Assembly (NCBI GenBank): GCA_900169235.1
Contig: FWCC01000076.1
Span: 1 to 60,570, forward strand
Direction of reading: 5' to 3'
DNA: 60,570 bases
DNA from: Zarea fungicola
Lineage: Eukaryota; Ascomycota; Sordariomycetes; Hypocreales; Cordycipitaceae
How positions within the stretch are numbered: position 1 is the stretch's first letter; the number at the start of each line of letters is the position of its first letter. The notes below the pieces were generated by a model. That model did no database searches. It saw only the letters and a program-made list of their open reading frames with translations, and was not told the DNA's origin. Shown here one piece after another: positions 31,156 to 43,112 of the stretch. Position numbers and translations under genes: made by a program.

Positions 31156-31424
31156 TGGAATCACTGGCGCAGACAAGGTGTGGCCTTTGGTGGCAATGAA
31201 GTATTATTTTTCGTAGTAATTCCTAATTCTTGATCCATGGCGGTCCTTTGTGCCAATCTTTCAGTTTTGATTCTTGTTGATCGCGACTCCCCTTCCCCAT
31301 TTTTTCAAGCTGCTAGGCACAAAAACAATCGCAGAAACCTGCTATTCACGCTGTCAAAGCTCGTCAAAGTAGATCATGTTCCATTATTTCATTACTGTAC
31401 TATTTTAAACGGAACGCAACATCA

Positions 31425-33174
31425 CTACTGTCCGTAGCAGCTGACCCGTCGATACTGGACCAGCTCACCACCGTCATCAAATACACGCTCCGTCTCTAAT
31501 CGATACCCTCGAAGGCGAGGTAGGATCTTGATCCATACCAGCCAGTACAGGCTGCCAAAAGAAATCACGGACAGACCTGTGACTGGGAACATGTAGTGTA
31601 GCTCCCAGTCGTCGGGAATATAATTCGGCGGCGGAATAAACGGCGCGACAAGCAAAAAGCAGTTGAGAAGCAAATAGACGACTGAAACAGGCAACAATGT
31701 ATGCCATCGTGACTTCCAGCGCTCCGATTTGCACCATTGCAAGTATACTAGTCCCGCTGTTACAAGTGCATGAATCCATGCGCGCGGGTATACCGACCTG
31801 AGATTCTTAGCTGCTGAAATTCAAGATTTAGAGACATGGACTTACAGCTCTATGATTAAATCGTATGATTGGCCTAGAGGTGGCGCGACCAGCACGATGA
31901 TGGAAATAAGCCAGTGAAGACACAGCTACGCTCATTAGCACAAGACTATGCCACCTAGAAGATACGTTTTGAAACATACCGATGCTGTTGGCGCGTTGCA
32001 GGGTTTGTTCGATGCCCAGAACCTGGGAAACGGTAGTATTGCTTCCTTTGCCAGCTCTTGGCTCAGTCGCGAGCACACAAAACTCGTCGCCAGCACGCTG
32101 CCCAGGCTACTAATGGCGACAAACACAGGCAGTGTCTTGACCGCGGCGGCCTCGCCAAACATGTTTTGGAAAAAGAGAGCGGCAACCAGCAGCTCAGACT
32201 TTACAATGTCCGCCTTTCGCACGGCTGCAAAGTAGGCGACGTTGGCCAGCATGTACAGCACCGTGACGGTGCCGACGGCCAGCGGCGCCGCAATGGCGAA
32301 CGTCCGCCGCGGGTTGCGCACCTCGCCGAGGACGTAGTTGGCGCTCTCCCACCCGCTATAGGTGTAGATGATGCTGAAGATGGCATTCGAGTAGGCCCAG
32401 AAGCTGCCGGAGCCGTAGCGCGCCATGTCGGCGCCGGAGAAGGAGTGCTCAAAGTTGTGCGGGTCGTCCGTGCCACGGTAACCCGCCAGCGCGGCGAAGC
32501 CCGAGAAGACAATGACGAGCATCACGACAACCTTGAAGACGCCCATCAGGTTCATCAGACGGATGCCCCATTTCGGGAGCAGGCTGTGTATGAGGACCGC
32601 CAGGGTGACGCAGGCGATGCCGATGCCCCGGGCGACCCAGCTCTCGCTCGCCACCCGCGAGCTGCGTGCGTTGACGATGAGCTGGCCAAACGCAATGGCC
32701 TCCCCGGAGGAGAATCCGAGGAGCGTCATTTGGGTGGCGAGGATGCAGGTTGTGAGGTACTTTGGCTTGCGGAAGATGCGCTCGAGGTAGTTCTTTTCGC
32801 CGCCCGATCGGGGGATGGCGAGGCCGAGTTCGAGATAGATGGACAGACCGAAAAACGCGAATATACCGCCGCAGAGCCATAATAGAAGGGAGATGCCGAC
32901 GGACCCCGTGGCGCTGAATACGACGGCGGGTGTGGCAAAGACTGTTTGCTGTCAGCGTTTATTTCAGCTGGTTTTGTCGACGACCGGGTGGTTGCTGCAT
33001 ACTTGCTGACCCCATCATTTTGTTGACTATTAAAAAGGATGTGCTCACGATACCGAGCTTCTGCTCGTCGCTGTATGTGTATGTCTGGGTGGTGATTCTC
33101 GCATCGTGCCGTCGTCGCCGCCCGTGCTCTACCGACTTGACGGACTGGTGGCTCCCGCTGCGGTCGGTACGCAT
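31425..33174 (-). CDS. amino-acid permease, APC superfamily (Mup1-like methionine permease)
   Basis: Four exons: 33003-33174, 31980-32941, 31846-31925 and 31425-31797. The introns are 61, 54 and 48 nt; the second contains a perfect GCTAAT branch site. Splicing gives 528 residues with about 12 transmembrane segments. Diagnostic stretches are the TM1 start DEQKLGIVSTSFLIVNKMMG, the YLELGLAIPRSGGEKNYLERI signature and YSGWESANYVLGEVRNPRRT. These fit LAT-family permeases of the yeast Mup1 type (methionine and related amino acids) at the plasma membrane; substrate here is inferred. The start at 33174 is preferred over an ATG at 33216 for context. The central exon is notably GC-rich compared with its flanks. 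Confidence 0.85.
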
Positions 33175-33787
33175 GTCGTGGTGTCGGAAAAGGATGGCAG
33201 AAACATAATTATGCATCAGGTGAGAGGACAGCGGCCTGGGCACCTTCTATATGTTTGTCAGAGGGCTCATTTGCACAGAGCAGCTTAGAGTTTTCTCGGC
33301 CGTGCAGCCAAGCGTCTTGGTGCCTCTGCTTGCTGCTTGGCCCTGCGTTGGCGCCGCGCTGGTTAAAAGGACGCAGGAATCAGGCAGAAGTAGCGGGAAA
33401 AGTGGCCAAGAAAAACTGCGAAAGCCGGCTAGCATTAAACCGTGCAAATGTGTGTTCCGTCACACTGGTCGCCAAGGTCTGGGCAGTGGTCAATGATTGG
33501 AAGTGTTGGTCTTGGCATGTTCCAGACTCAGTACCAATGTCAAACAACCGGCTTCACGCATTATGAAAAGTGATGATCTAAAGAAAGAGTTTCATGTTTT
33601 ATTCTATTATAATTTAGGGATATCACACGCTGTATCAAGAAAGGGGACTAAAAGCTCATCGCCAACGCCAAGCGCCATATCTATGCAGCCAATCTAACCA
33701 TCAAGGAATATTGCCAAGAAATTATTCCGCTCTCGGCGCGCGTGGTACCAAATTGGATCATCTGACAAAGGTACACTAGCCGCGCCA
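33175..33787. other. spacer upstream of the permease gene
   Basis: About 610 bp between the permease 5' end and the 3' end of the phosphodiesterase gene. No gene is supported. Confidence 0.5.
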
Positions 33788-35389
33788 CTAAAAAGAGGCA
33801 GCAGGCTCTTGCCTCGCTCGCTGAACATTGAGCTGAAATGTAGTAATGACGGGAAGGTGATCCGACGTCCAGTAGTTCTTCTCCGACTTTGGTTCCGCCG
33901 TGAGCTGTGGCCGACTACCATCCGTTAACCAGTTGGTAGATTGATTGGCCTTCATCGCGCCCGCATAGTACACAAAGTCGATTCGATCCTTGGGCTCCGC
34001 CTGGTTTCCGTAGTCTCCGTTGGTGAGATAGATGGGCGACCAGGTGTTGCCCGGGACGGCCACTGGGTCGGGATACAGCTCGCGAAAGGAGTCGCGCATG
34101 CCTGTCTCCGTCACGTACCACGACGACGGCCACCTTACGTTGCCGGCGCCGCAGTGCAGTGAGCTGGAGTTGCTGGTCCAGTCCAGGTGCGACGGCGCGT
34201 TAAAGTCGCCGGTCAGAATCACGGGCACCTTGTCGCTGTTGTCCACGTAGGGCTTGAGCGCAGCGCCGAGCTCCTTGGCCTGGGCAGTGCGACCCGAGTC
34301 CGCCTCCATCTGCATGACGGCTGCGTTGTCCTTTTTATCAAAGCAGAAGCCGTACGGGCCGTATTTCGTGTAGCCCAGATGCGCGTTCCAGACGACAACC
34401 TGCTGCTTGTCGCCGTCAATCGCGATGCGGACGGCCGCCGACTTGCTGGTCGAGTTGAGAACCTCCACGATGGGGTACCGCGAGATGATGGACGAGTCGG
34501 GGGTCTGGTACGCCCACCAGCCCAGGGCGTGTGCGAGGCGCATCGCGTGCACGCCAGAGGTCTCCTGCAGGCCAACAATGTCGGCGTTGGCCTTTGTGAT
34601 GAAACCAATCTGCTTTTCGTGGTAGTCATCCACGTTGGTTCCTCCGCACCACATGTTCATGCTCATTACCGTGAGTGAGTCAACGAGGGGAACATCAGGA
34701 GCCTTGACGACGATTTGCATCTCCAAAAAGTTGAACAGCTTGTTTGGCGTCACGACATACAACCCAATTTTTGAGATTCGGTCTGATTTGTTTGTTGGCG
34801 TGCCGTACAAAATGCCATCCGCAGTGATGCTCAGCCAACCGTCGCCGCGGCTGTACACCATGCGGTAATTGTTCATAGGATCGCCGGCCACACTGGCGAG
34901 CTGGGACACATCGGCGGTGTAATACTCGCCCTCGCGCGCCGGACGACCCCAGTTGTTGTACGTGAAAAATTTCACGTCCCCTGGAGGTGAAATACTAAAC
35001 TCTACGGGGTGTGCGAGGGTCTCGTAGCCGTCCTTTGCCATGAAGTAGGCCCTGTATGAACCTGGGCTCATGTATGTCGTGTTGATTTGCGCGATACCAT
35101 CACTCTTTGGCGCATACACCCAGTTGACAGGATCCATGACTTTGGTGCCATTCTGCGGGTAGCCACCAAATGCGTAGAAGATGCCAATCCAGTTTGTTTC
35201 ATCTGGAAACGTCGTGTTGTAGTGAAATCTGCCTTGCGTCTCGCCGGGCAGCCATTTGAGCTCTGGGAACGGGGGTAGCTCAGCAGCTTTCCATGTAGGC
35301 GGGACGTAGGTGTATACTGGGCCATCAGCCGCGAGGACGCTTCTTAGCAGAACGGCCATTACTGCGAGGAACCATGACAAGAACCGCAT
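33788..35389 (-). CDS. secreted endonuclease/exonuclease/phosphatase-fold protein
   Basis: 533 residues, started at the ATG 35389 (MRFLSW) because the codons before it have only a TTG. Residues 1-21 are a signal peptide. Residues about 25-230 form an N-terminal beta-rich region with no named family. From about 240 on there is an EEP domain: NMW (245), GLQET with the metal-binding Glu (273-277), NAHLGY (335), GDFNAP (394-399) and SDHLPV near the C-terminus. This is the active-site set shared by DNase I-like nucleases, sphingomyelinases and inositol phosphatases. With a signal peptide and glycosylation sequons it should act outside the cell on phosphodiesters; nucleic acid and sphingolipid are both possible. 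Confidence 0.85.
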   Translation of the reverse strand: MRFLSWFLAVMAVLLRSVLAADGPVYTYVPPTWKAAELPPFPELKWLPGETQGRFHYNTTFPDETNWIGIFYAFGGYPQNGTKVMDPVNWVYAPKSDGIAQINTTYMSPGSYRAYFMAKDGYETLAHPVEFSISPPGDVKFFTYNNWGRPAREGEYYTADVSQLASVAGDPMNNYRMVYSRGDGWLSITADGILYGTPTNKSDRISKIGLYVVTPNKLFNFLEMQIVVKAPDVPLVDSLTVMSMNMWCGGTNVDDYHEKQIGFITKANADIVGLQETSGVHAMRLAHALGWWAYQTPDSSIISRYPIVEVLNSTSKSAAVRIAIDGDKQQVVVWNAHLGYTKYGPYGFCFDKKDNAAVMQMEADSGRTAQAKELGAALKPYVDNSDKVPVILTGDFNAPSHLDWTSNSSSLHCGAGNVRWPSSWYVTETGMRDSFRELYPDPVAVPGNTWSPIYLTNGDYGNQAEPKDRIDFVYYAGAMKANQSTNWLTDGSRPQLTAEPKSEKNYWTSDHLPVITTFQLNVQRARQEPAASF

Positions 35390-36529
35390 CGTGGCGGATT
35401 TCAATGGCCGCGGGCCGCTGATGGAATCAAGAGCGGGTTAAGAAGCTCCTTGCAAGGAAGAGAAGAGGTCTGATGTCGGGGCAGTCGTACAACTCAAGCC
35501 GCAAGTCAGAAGTCGAGACGATTGTCTAGTATACGAGCAGCCATTTTGTGATTGAGCCCAGGCGCAACAGTGATTTATAGAAGTTTCATCTCAATTGACG
35601 ACCGACTGTGCATGGCTTTCAATAAAAATAATAAAAAATATTATCCTGCGCCTGGGTACTATGTTGAGTGTCCGCAATGGGCCACTGGCCCGCCGGAAAA
35701 AACCTTAGCATATTCAAGGCTTGATTGCGTGGCCCTGAGCCGCCGCCCTGGCGCTAGTGGCTTGACCCTGGAGAGCCTTTTCCATCCTGCCTGGTCTGTT
35801 GATGGAGACATGAGGCTTTCACGATGTTTATGAACCAGCTTATACCGAAGCGTAGCTGTGTTGCATGAATAGCCTGGTCGGCCAAAGCCCATGGCATATG
35901 GAGGAGCCTCGTATCAACAGTGGGGGGCTGTTATTTTTGGGAGTCGGCCAAAAGCCACCGGGGGATTTATTGCGGACGGGTGACGTGGACACGCGATAAC
36001 AGTCCTAAAGGAGCCAGCAGTTCATCAAGGAACTGTCATTTCAGGAAATACGCATCCGACGCCATTCAATTTGCTCCGCAACAATTGGGGCCTACCCGTC
36101 TATGTTCTGTGTGACCTTTTTGGTTTCCTTTGACTTTGCTTGTAAATCGACCAAATTTGCTATTATATCGCAGCCGCCTTCTCCATGCTTAAGCGCTTGT
36201 CCAAGAATGAAGTCGCATTCTTGGAATTGCTTCAAATACCGAGCAGGCTTCACTCTTTTTTTTTTTTTTTTGGTTTAGTGTTCAGCTGATTTTTGATTAC
36301 TATCATCACTGGCAAGTGGCTCATTCAAGATCTGGCCGCGTATGCTTCTCATCTGAAACAAAGTGGGACATGGCACTGCCTCGCCGTCGAGGCTTGACTC
36401 GAACGTTATAGCTCGGAGGAACAGCTTTGTATTTAGACTTGCTGGTTACCGTAAGTCTACGGAGTAGCGCAATTGCCTGTACTTATTCACGTCCCGCCCA
36501 TGGTGGACCAAGAGGCTTGCTGACGCTGT
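35390..36529. other. intergenic, nothing recognised
   Basis: Upstream region of the EEP gene. No further gene; includes a poly-T run (36256-36271). Confidence 0.5.
36256..36271 (+). repeat. poly-T run (16)
   Basis: Sixteen consecutive T. Length calls at such runs are unreliable. Confidence 0.8.
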
Positions 36530-37540
36530 TCAGCCAAACCCCGACACCTCCACCCAACAAACTCTCACCAAGCCTCCCTCCAAAAATTCCCATTTTTTAT
36601 ACACGATCCAGTCCAGGCCGTACTGTTTGTTGCATTTGCTGCCAGATTGTATTATTATTAACAAACTGCCCGGGCTTTCCATCAATGACGCCAACGGTGC
36701 ACCATGGACCGCCACTCGCTAAATCTCGTCCCATAATTTCTCCGTCATGAATTTGTAGGGAAACGTGCGGTAGTTGTAGTTTTCGATTTGCTGATTGCTG
36801 CCCTTGAACGTCATCAAGTTGACCTTGGTAATAAATTGTTGGCTCTAACGAGCACTTTTACCAGCATAGCGCCACGCTGGCAGTGCCTTCATTTTTGGAA
36901 AGTTGTATTCTTGAACCTCGAAGTAGTCTTCTGTGCTGCTCTCAATTGTTCTCAGGACGTGGCGCTGGTAACCGACACAAGCCGCTAATACGGAATTTGT
37001 CGCCTCAAGTATGACAAGATGTAGTAGCCTCAAGAATGCCGAGGATAAAGCATTGTATGTTGCAGGTCCATTGTCGTCCACCCGTGGCGTCATTGTCCAC
37101 TCTCCTACGAGACTCTTTATAAATGAGTCTCAGTGCTGTGCCGCTTGAATGCCGAAAAAAAATAATCTTTCTCTTGATGTTAATAAAAGAGATGCTTCGC
37201 ACATCTCAAGTGCCCGATGTTCTGAATGGCCTTACCTCCATCCGCCGGGAAGGCGTAAATGTGCGTCCATCCAGATACGTGAGAGGTATCAACTTGGTAT
37301 TTCAAGCTGCGAGTGCTTTGAAGGATAGCAGTAAATGGACCATTTTAGCCGTCCGTCTGTCCCGTCGCGTTCTTCCTGGACAACTTTTGATGTCAGGGCC
37401 ATAAGCTCGACATCAATATGTTCATCGCGATCCGTAGGCGAACGCGGGAATTGATCGTGCCCGCTATCGTGCCCGTTTTCTCATTTTTTCAGCTTCAAGT
37501 CATCGCGATGTACCGACATGGCATCGTACTGTTAAGACTG
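36530..37540 (-). pseudogene. decayed, unidentified protein-coding sequence
   Basis: On the minus strand several consecutive segments read like genuine protein (a charged stretch with FPRSPTDRDEHIDVELMALT near 37400, ALPAWRYAG near 36870, FKGSNQQIENYNYRTFPYKF near 36780 and PWCTVGVIDGKPGQFVNN near 36690), but they are interrupted by stops and lie in different frames. A plausible donor (GGWR then GTAAGG) suggests it once had introns. The family is not recognised. Confidence 0.35.
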
Positions 37541-38078
37541 TTTCAAATAAGCATAAGACAGAATATTATAGCGGATGGTGAAATTCATTGCCTGTAAAGC
37601 CACCCCGGATGCCGTGCATTTGTCCAAGATTCCGATTGCCTGCGACTTGCCTTTGTCCATTCTTGTCCGCTGCGGAACACACAATGCAATCTACCTACCT
37701 GAAAATGTTGTGATTTCACATAAAAGGTTTGCTGTTGCGAAATTTCCTGACTTATTGCGCTCCTTATTTTCATCTTTTTTTCCTCATGTCTGATTTTTTC
37801 CACGTCCTCCTGTGTCGTTGTTGCGGCGAGCGGGTCAAACTTTTTCAATCGGTACGGTGAACCTCCTCGCTGTCCAAGGATGCGCCCACCGCCGCTGATG
37901 ATGAATCTTTAGGACAGAATAAATCGATTTTTATTTTCTAGGGAAGATGTGTGCCTCGCTGGATTAATTTGTTATCGACCTAAATAAATGTGCCTCCTCT
38001 CCGTACAAACCGCAATCGGCACATCAGATTCCAGGCGACAGGAATTATGCTATATTGAAGCAGTATCAAAGCAATAAA
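37541..38078. other. intergenic, nothing recognised
   Basis: AT-rich spacer before the RidA gene's 3' end; no gene supported. Confidence 0.5.
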
Positions 38079-38536
38079 CTATGGAGCTATGCTTGCCGTC
38101 ATCTCAATTTCAACGTCCGTTCCAAAGGGAAGCTCATGGACAGCGACACAAGTTCGGCACTGTTTCCCAAGTCAGCTTACCAAGTTAGCATTGCAGAGTT
38201 TGGACTCTTTCGTACCGGTTTCGGGTCATTTGGGAAGAACTCGTCCCATGCCTCGTTCATTTTGGCAAAGTCGGCCATGGTTGTCAGAAAAATGTTGCAC
38301 TTCACAACACGGTCGAAGCTCGACCCGGCAGCCTCCAGGATATGGCGGAGATTTGTCAGTGCTTGCCGTGTGCGATCAGTGACCGAGCCCTCCACGAGCT
38401 TCATTGTCTTTGGGTCAAGTCCAATGTTGCCGCTGCAATATACCATGCCGTTGAAGGTGACGGCCTGTGAGAATTGGGGCAGTGGCGTGGGGGCATTTGC
38501 AGTGTAGACTGCCGTACGAGGAGCTTGAGAGGCCAT
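38079..38536 (-). CDS. RidA/YjgF/UK114 family protein (enamine/imine deaminase)
   Basis: Two exons, 38216-38536 and 38079-38159, joined by a 56-nt phase-0 intron (GTACGA...AACAG with a GCTAAC branch), give 133 residues, the normal size for the family. The start MASQAP is preferred over an ATG five codons upstream. Features are YCSGNIGLDP in the core sheet, the RQALTNLRHILEAAGSSFDRVVKC segment, and after the splice the conserved C-R-T-C-V-A-V then P-F-G-x-D-V-E-I-E with the active-site Arg. RidA proteins hydrolyse reactive enamines and imines released by PLP enzymes. Without the intron the conserved end would be lost, so the splice is well supported. It lies 1.6 kb from the amine-catabolism cluster and could serve it. 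Confidence 0.88.
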
Positions 38537-40159
38537 AATGACTGAGAGCAAGGCGGACTCGTCAAGCTAGAACAGGTGTGGATTGGTGAATAGATTCAAT
38601 GTGCGCCGTGTCTGGGTTGATGAGACAGTCTATATATACTCAGAAAGCTGTGCTGACAATGGCGGGGCACAGGTAACTCATCGAGGAATCCGGCCGCCAG
38701 GCTAAGCCAATTATAGTCAATATGCAGGCTCGACCAATACATTGCTTGAATCAGTGAACCCCGGAATTAATAATGGCATAAAGTTGGCCAACGTTGACGA
38801 TTTCTGACAGAAAGCGGGTACTGTAGCATATGTCCACATCTGACATTAGGGTTGAGGACTTTGATAAGAATGTGGTCAAGCTGCTCTGGTTCACAATTCA
38901 TGAGTCGTGTTTGTGGACTTGACCCAGCGGTTTGGCGGCTTTTCAATCATCAAAGCAAACTACAACGTAACTTCTATACAAAAGTTGATGAATTGGAAAA
39001 TGCAGACCCAAACACCCCAGTGTTTCCTTTACTGCGACTCTTAAATTCTTCAGATTCTTTAATTCTTCAGTTTTAGTCTTTTAATGTTAGGTCGCTAGGG
39101 AGAATCGACGGTCCCGGGTAGCCTCTTCGTCGAGGCAGGCATTGACGCAGTTGCTGCCCGAAAGGTTGCTCTAAGAGTGCAAAGGCATAGGCTAAATCCC
39201 ACGAGCTAAATCATGTCTCTCGATGTATGGCCAGCTTGCGATGAGGCATATATTATTCAAGATTTTGTTGTCATTTTGGGGCAACACGCGGGTTAGTTCC
39301 GACTCTTGGTGCAGGCTTGCGCCAGATGCTTCATCCAACGCCGACGCAAACCGTCGTCCTTGTGCTTATTTCCGCGCCGAGTCTTTGCTCCCTGCAGGCA
39401 AATAAATCTTCTGGACAGTACTCATCACAACAGCTCTGGCGTAAACTGCAGTTAATGAGATTTGGGGTGTGTCCAATGCGAGTTCTACATGATTGATGCA
39501 ATGCGATGATAGCAGGAGCATTTGGCTTGTCTCACAGAGGCCGTTGATGTAATCAAGCCACTTGACAGCTACCAGGCAATAGCATTGACCAAGCAAAAAC
39601 AATACCAGCTTGTAGCAGCAAAACTGCATCCATTCCATGTCTTCGGCTAATTATTTTACATCTCAAACGTTTTATTTTCTCTCGAATCCAGTTTAGCTAC
39701 CTTATCTACTTTTGTTATCTATTTGTAGTCCTTGTGCTTACAGTCTATCTGCTGTAGCTATCGCAGCCCTCGCATAACTATCCTACATCAGGATCATGTA
39801 GCCGTCTACCCCGCGCTGCAATCTTCGGCAGTGGAGCTGCAGCCAAGGCGAGCCAGGAGATCAGTGTCGCACGCTAGGACACTCTGGGAAAATATTGCCT
39901 GGAGGCTGGGAAGCGACTTTGGGGTAGTCCAACTTGATGAAAGGAATGCTAGAGTCCCTGGCTTCTAGATGGTGGCACAGGCGATAAGAAATTGAATTCC
40001 AATTGCAGACATGCCGTTCCAACGTCCGTTAGTCCAAGTATCAAAAGCAAGCTAGATTCTCCCCACGTCGGCAATAATGGGCTCTGCCAGGCTCATGCTT
40101 CTCCAGCTTCAAGTTCAAAAGTCTTCAACATTATTAAATAGAGATAAAATTCGTTGAAA
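38537..40159. other. intergenic, nothing recognised
   Basis: 1.6 kb between the RidA gene and the GABA-type permease. Scattered short frames only. Confidence 0.5.
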
Positions 40160-42079
40160 ATGGGCATCGAATCCCATAAAACAGAGTCCACAGACAGTGG
40201 AGATTTCAAAAAATGTGATAGTCACTTCGTGGGCCATGCCAGTGACGTCCAAGATCTGAACGCGCTTGGCTACAAGCCAGAACTAAGGCGCAACCGATCC
40301 ATGCTCACACTGTTATTCCAGTCTCTGGCAATTGCAGCGGCAAGTCTTTTGCGTCGCAGAATTATTCGGTGTTGGTGACTAACAGTACCAGATTCCGTTT
40401 GGGTTCGGCTCAACCCTTATGAATGCAGTCTACGGCGGCGGCAAGCACTCCATTTCAGAAGCTGCGCATGTCTAAATGCTGACATCTGAGACTCTAGGCC
40501 AATTGTCCATATTTGTTGGATGGATCATGGTATGCATTCTCGATCAATGCATCGCATTCTCGATAGCCGAACTTGCCTCCAAGTACCCCACCTCCGCCGG
40601 ACCGTACTACTGGTCATTTCAGATCGCAGGGCCACGTTATAGAACTATTCTTTCCTTTATAACTGGCTGGATTTGGCTTATTGGAAATTGGACTATTACC
40701 TTGTCGATAAACTTTGGGTTTGCCTCGCTTCTTGCGGCGGCGGTCAACATTTCATACCCGGAGCTCGAATGGCAACCATGGCAGCTCGTATTAATCTTTT
40801 ACGCAATGTGTCTTGTTACTTTTTTTATTGTGGCATTTGGAAACAGATTTCTCCCTGCGGTTGATACCTTTTGTGCCGCATTTACGGCCATTTCAATCGT
40901 TGTGACCTGCATCTATCTATCTGTCAAGGGTAATGCCGGGCGACATTCTCCTGCCTATACATTAGTGAGTAAAAAAATAGGTAAAATGATTGCCAGCTTT
41001 GAAATACTGACATGCGTCTCAAGGGCCACTACAATCCGACACTGTCTGGTTGGAACGGCTTCTCGTTTTTCATAGGAGCTCTGCCACCAGCCTTTACGTG
41101 AGAGAGGTTCCTTGTCTTTGAGAAAATTGCATTGGCTAACATATATGCCAGATTCTCTGCCATCGGCATGCTCACGTCCATGACTGAAGAGTGCGGCGAT
41201 GCGACCGTCAAAATGCCGCGGGCCGTCTCACTTGCTGTACCGGTGGGCTGTATTGCAGGACTATTTTTCGTATGTTTCATTAAGATAAATAGCAGATTCA
41301 CCCATACTAACATCTCGCCAAGATCATCCCAATCTGTGCAACATTGCCCGACTTGCAAGAAATACTCAGCGCACCGCTTGGGCAAGCCTTGCCGTATGTT
41401 TTCATCAGGGTTGTCGGCTCGCAAGCCGGTGCACTGACACTGATTGCCCTCGTTCTGGTCATCACACTCTTCTGCTCCATCTCAATTACAGTCGCCGCAT
41501 CCCGAGCCACCTGGGCTTTTGCTCGCGACAACGCAATCCCGCTTGCCAAGGTCTGGTCCAAGATTGACCATCGACACGGGACCCCAATCTGGGCTTTAGC
41601 GCTCACTACCGTCGTCGAGATGCTGCTCGGCCTCATCTATCTCGGCTCAAGCTCGGCATTCAATGCCTTTGTGTCTGTCGGTGTCATTGCGCTTGCCGTA
41701 TCGTACGGTATCCCGATTGCCCTGTCCATGGCCAGGAAGCGGGAGGGAGTCAACACAGCACCATGGCGCTTTGGTGATACATTTGGCTGGATTTTCAACA
41801 TTGTCGCACTATCATGGATCTTGTTTGAATTAGTCTTGTTTTCGATGCCGCCTGCCATCCCAGTCACATCGTCTACGATGAATTACGCCATTGTTGTGCT
41901 TTTTGGATTCATGACAATTAGTGCTATTTGGTACTTTGCTCACGCTAGGCATGGTAGGTAATGCCATCTTTGACGACTAGTGATTTTTACTGACAAAGGA
42001 AATAGTTTACCAAGGACCTCCAGCATCTGACGGTGTGAGCGCGCCGACGCAGCTCCAGACAGAAGTAGAGAAACTGTGA
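40160..42079 (+). CDS. GABA/amine permease, APC superfamily (UGA4-like)
   Basis: Seven exons: 40160-40339, 40392-40440, 40498-40964, 41024-41097, 41152-41269, 41323-41953 and 42006-42079, giving 530 residues with about 12 transmembrane helices. Every junction restores the expected family sequence: SLAIAA then IPFGFGS, YGGGQLSIFVGWI, HYNPTLSGWNGFSFFIGALPPAFTFSAIGMLTSM, and a VYQGP tail. The TSAGPYYWSF and GSQAGA motifs are typical of fungal GABA, choline or amino-acid permeases. The first two introns have GC rather than GT donors (GCAAGT, GCAAGC), the others are GT-AG. Substrate is inferred; as first gene of an amine-catabolism cluster it is a good candidate for the uptake step. Confidence 0.88.
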
Positions 42080-43112
42080 TTGTAGTATATAAATTTTTCG
42101 TCTCGAGTTTAGTGTGGAGTATTGGAATTGAGCAAAGACGGGCGGTTTTGTTGCTGATAAGAATTTAATACTCAGTGGCGGTATGCTGAGAGGTTGATAG
42201 AGACAGGATGGACAACTTGGGTCGGGACCTGTTATCGCGCCTATATGAGCTGCAAAACGAGTCCTAGAAACGCTGCTTATCAAGTGCCATGTACATAATT
42301 GCTAATCTTCAACCTGCAATTGGTTTCTCATTTGTGGCTGGTGGCCCTTCTGCCGGCGGGCTGCATTCAAGTTGATGCTCTGCATCATTCAATGACACCT
42401 TTGACTTCGTATTCTTGAGAACAGTACTACGCATGAATAAAGCCAAAAAAAAAACAATAAATATCGGAAAACAGTGTCCAAAATTCCCATGGCTTCGAAT
42501 CTAATTGATAAGGTGTTTGTCTTTCTCATATGCCCCCCGTGCTGCTATCACTTGCCAACGCTTTTGTTGATTAGGTCCACAGGCGGCCGGTGTCCAACAT
42601 GCTGGACTAACAACATTCCTTATCAAGCTTGCTTAAAGGTAGCCAGCCACTGAGCGCCACCATGAATACAGCGGGCCAGCACCGCTGACAGGGACAATCA
42701 AGGCGTTTTCAGATAACCAGACAAAAGTTATGATGAGATAACAGTACTTAGCATAAAGACCTCTTTCTTGCCAAGTAGTAGAAGGCGGGCATGAGTTGCC
42801 GTTGCACACAGGGAACCTGGTAGGGATCCGTGTGTGAATAAGTAGTAAAGGAGGGAGTTTTATCGCCACCCAAGGCGGCACTAGCAGGGCTTCTTAACAA
42901 GGTAATTAAAAATAACATTACTGTTTTTCTACTTATCATTACACACGTACTCCAAAGTCTCGATCAAGCTGTGTGGCAAGACCGCAGATGTCTCGGGATG
43001 GTGTGGTCAGGCGCCTCCTAGATTAGTGCCCTGTCGTGTGCGGGGTTGGCATGGGTGCAACTTCAACCGTACAATTATTCTTTCATGAGCCAGAATTAAT
43101 GATGCCCTGAAA
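42080..43112. other. spacer upstream of the Zn2Cys6 regulator
   Basis: About 1 kb between the permease 3' end and the regulator start; presumably holds the regulator promoter. No gene. Confidence 0.5.

Noticed and set aside
32058..32882. 274-codon plus-strand frame
   Set aside because: Antisense shadow of the permease central exon; charged repetitive translation.
36387..36395. Reverse tRNA B-box-like GACTCGAAC
   Set aside because: No T-stem pairing in the flanks.
37123..37404. 93-codon plus-strand frame
   Set aside because: Lies antisense to the decayed minus-strand gene and has no motif.
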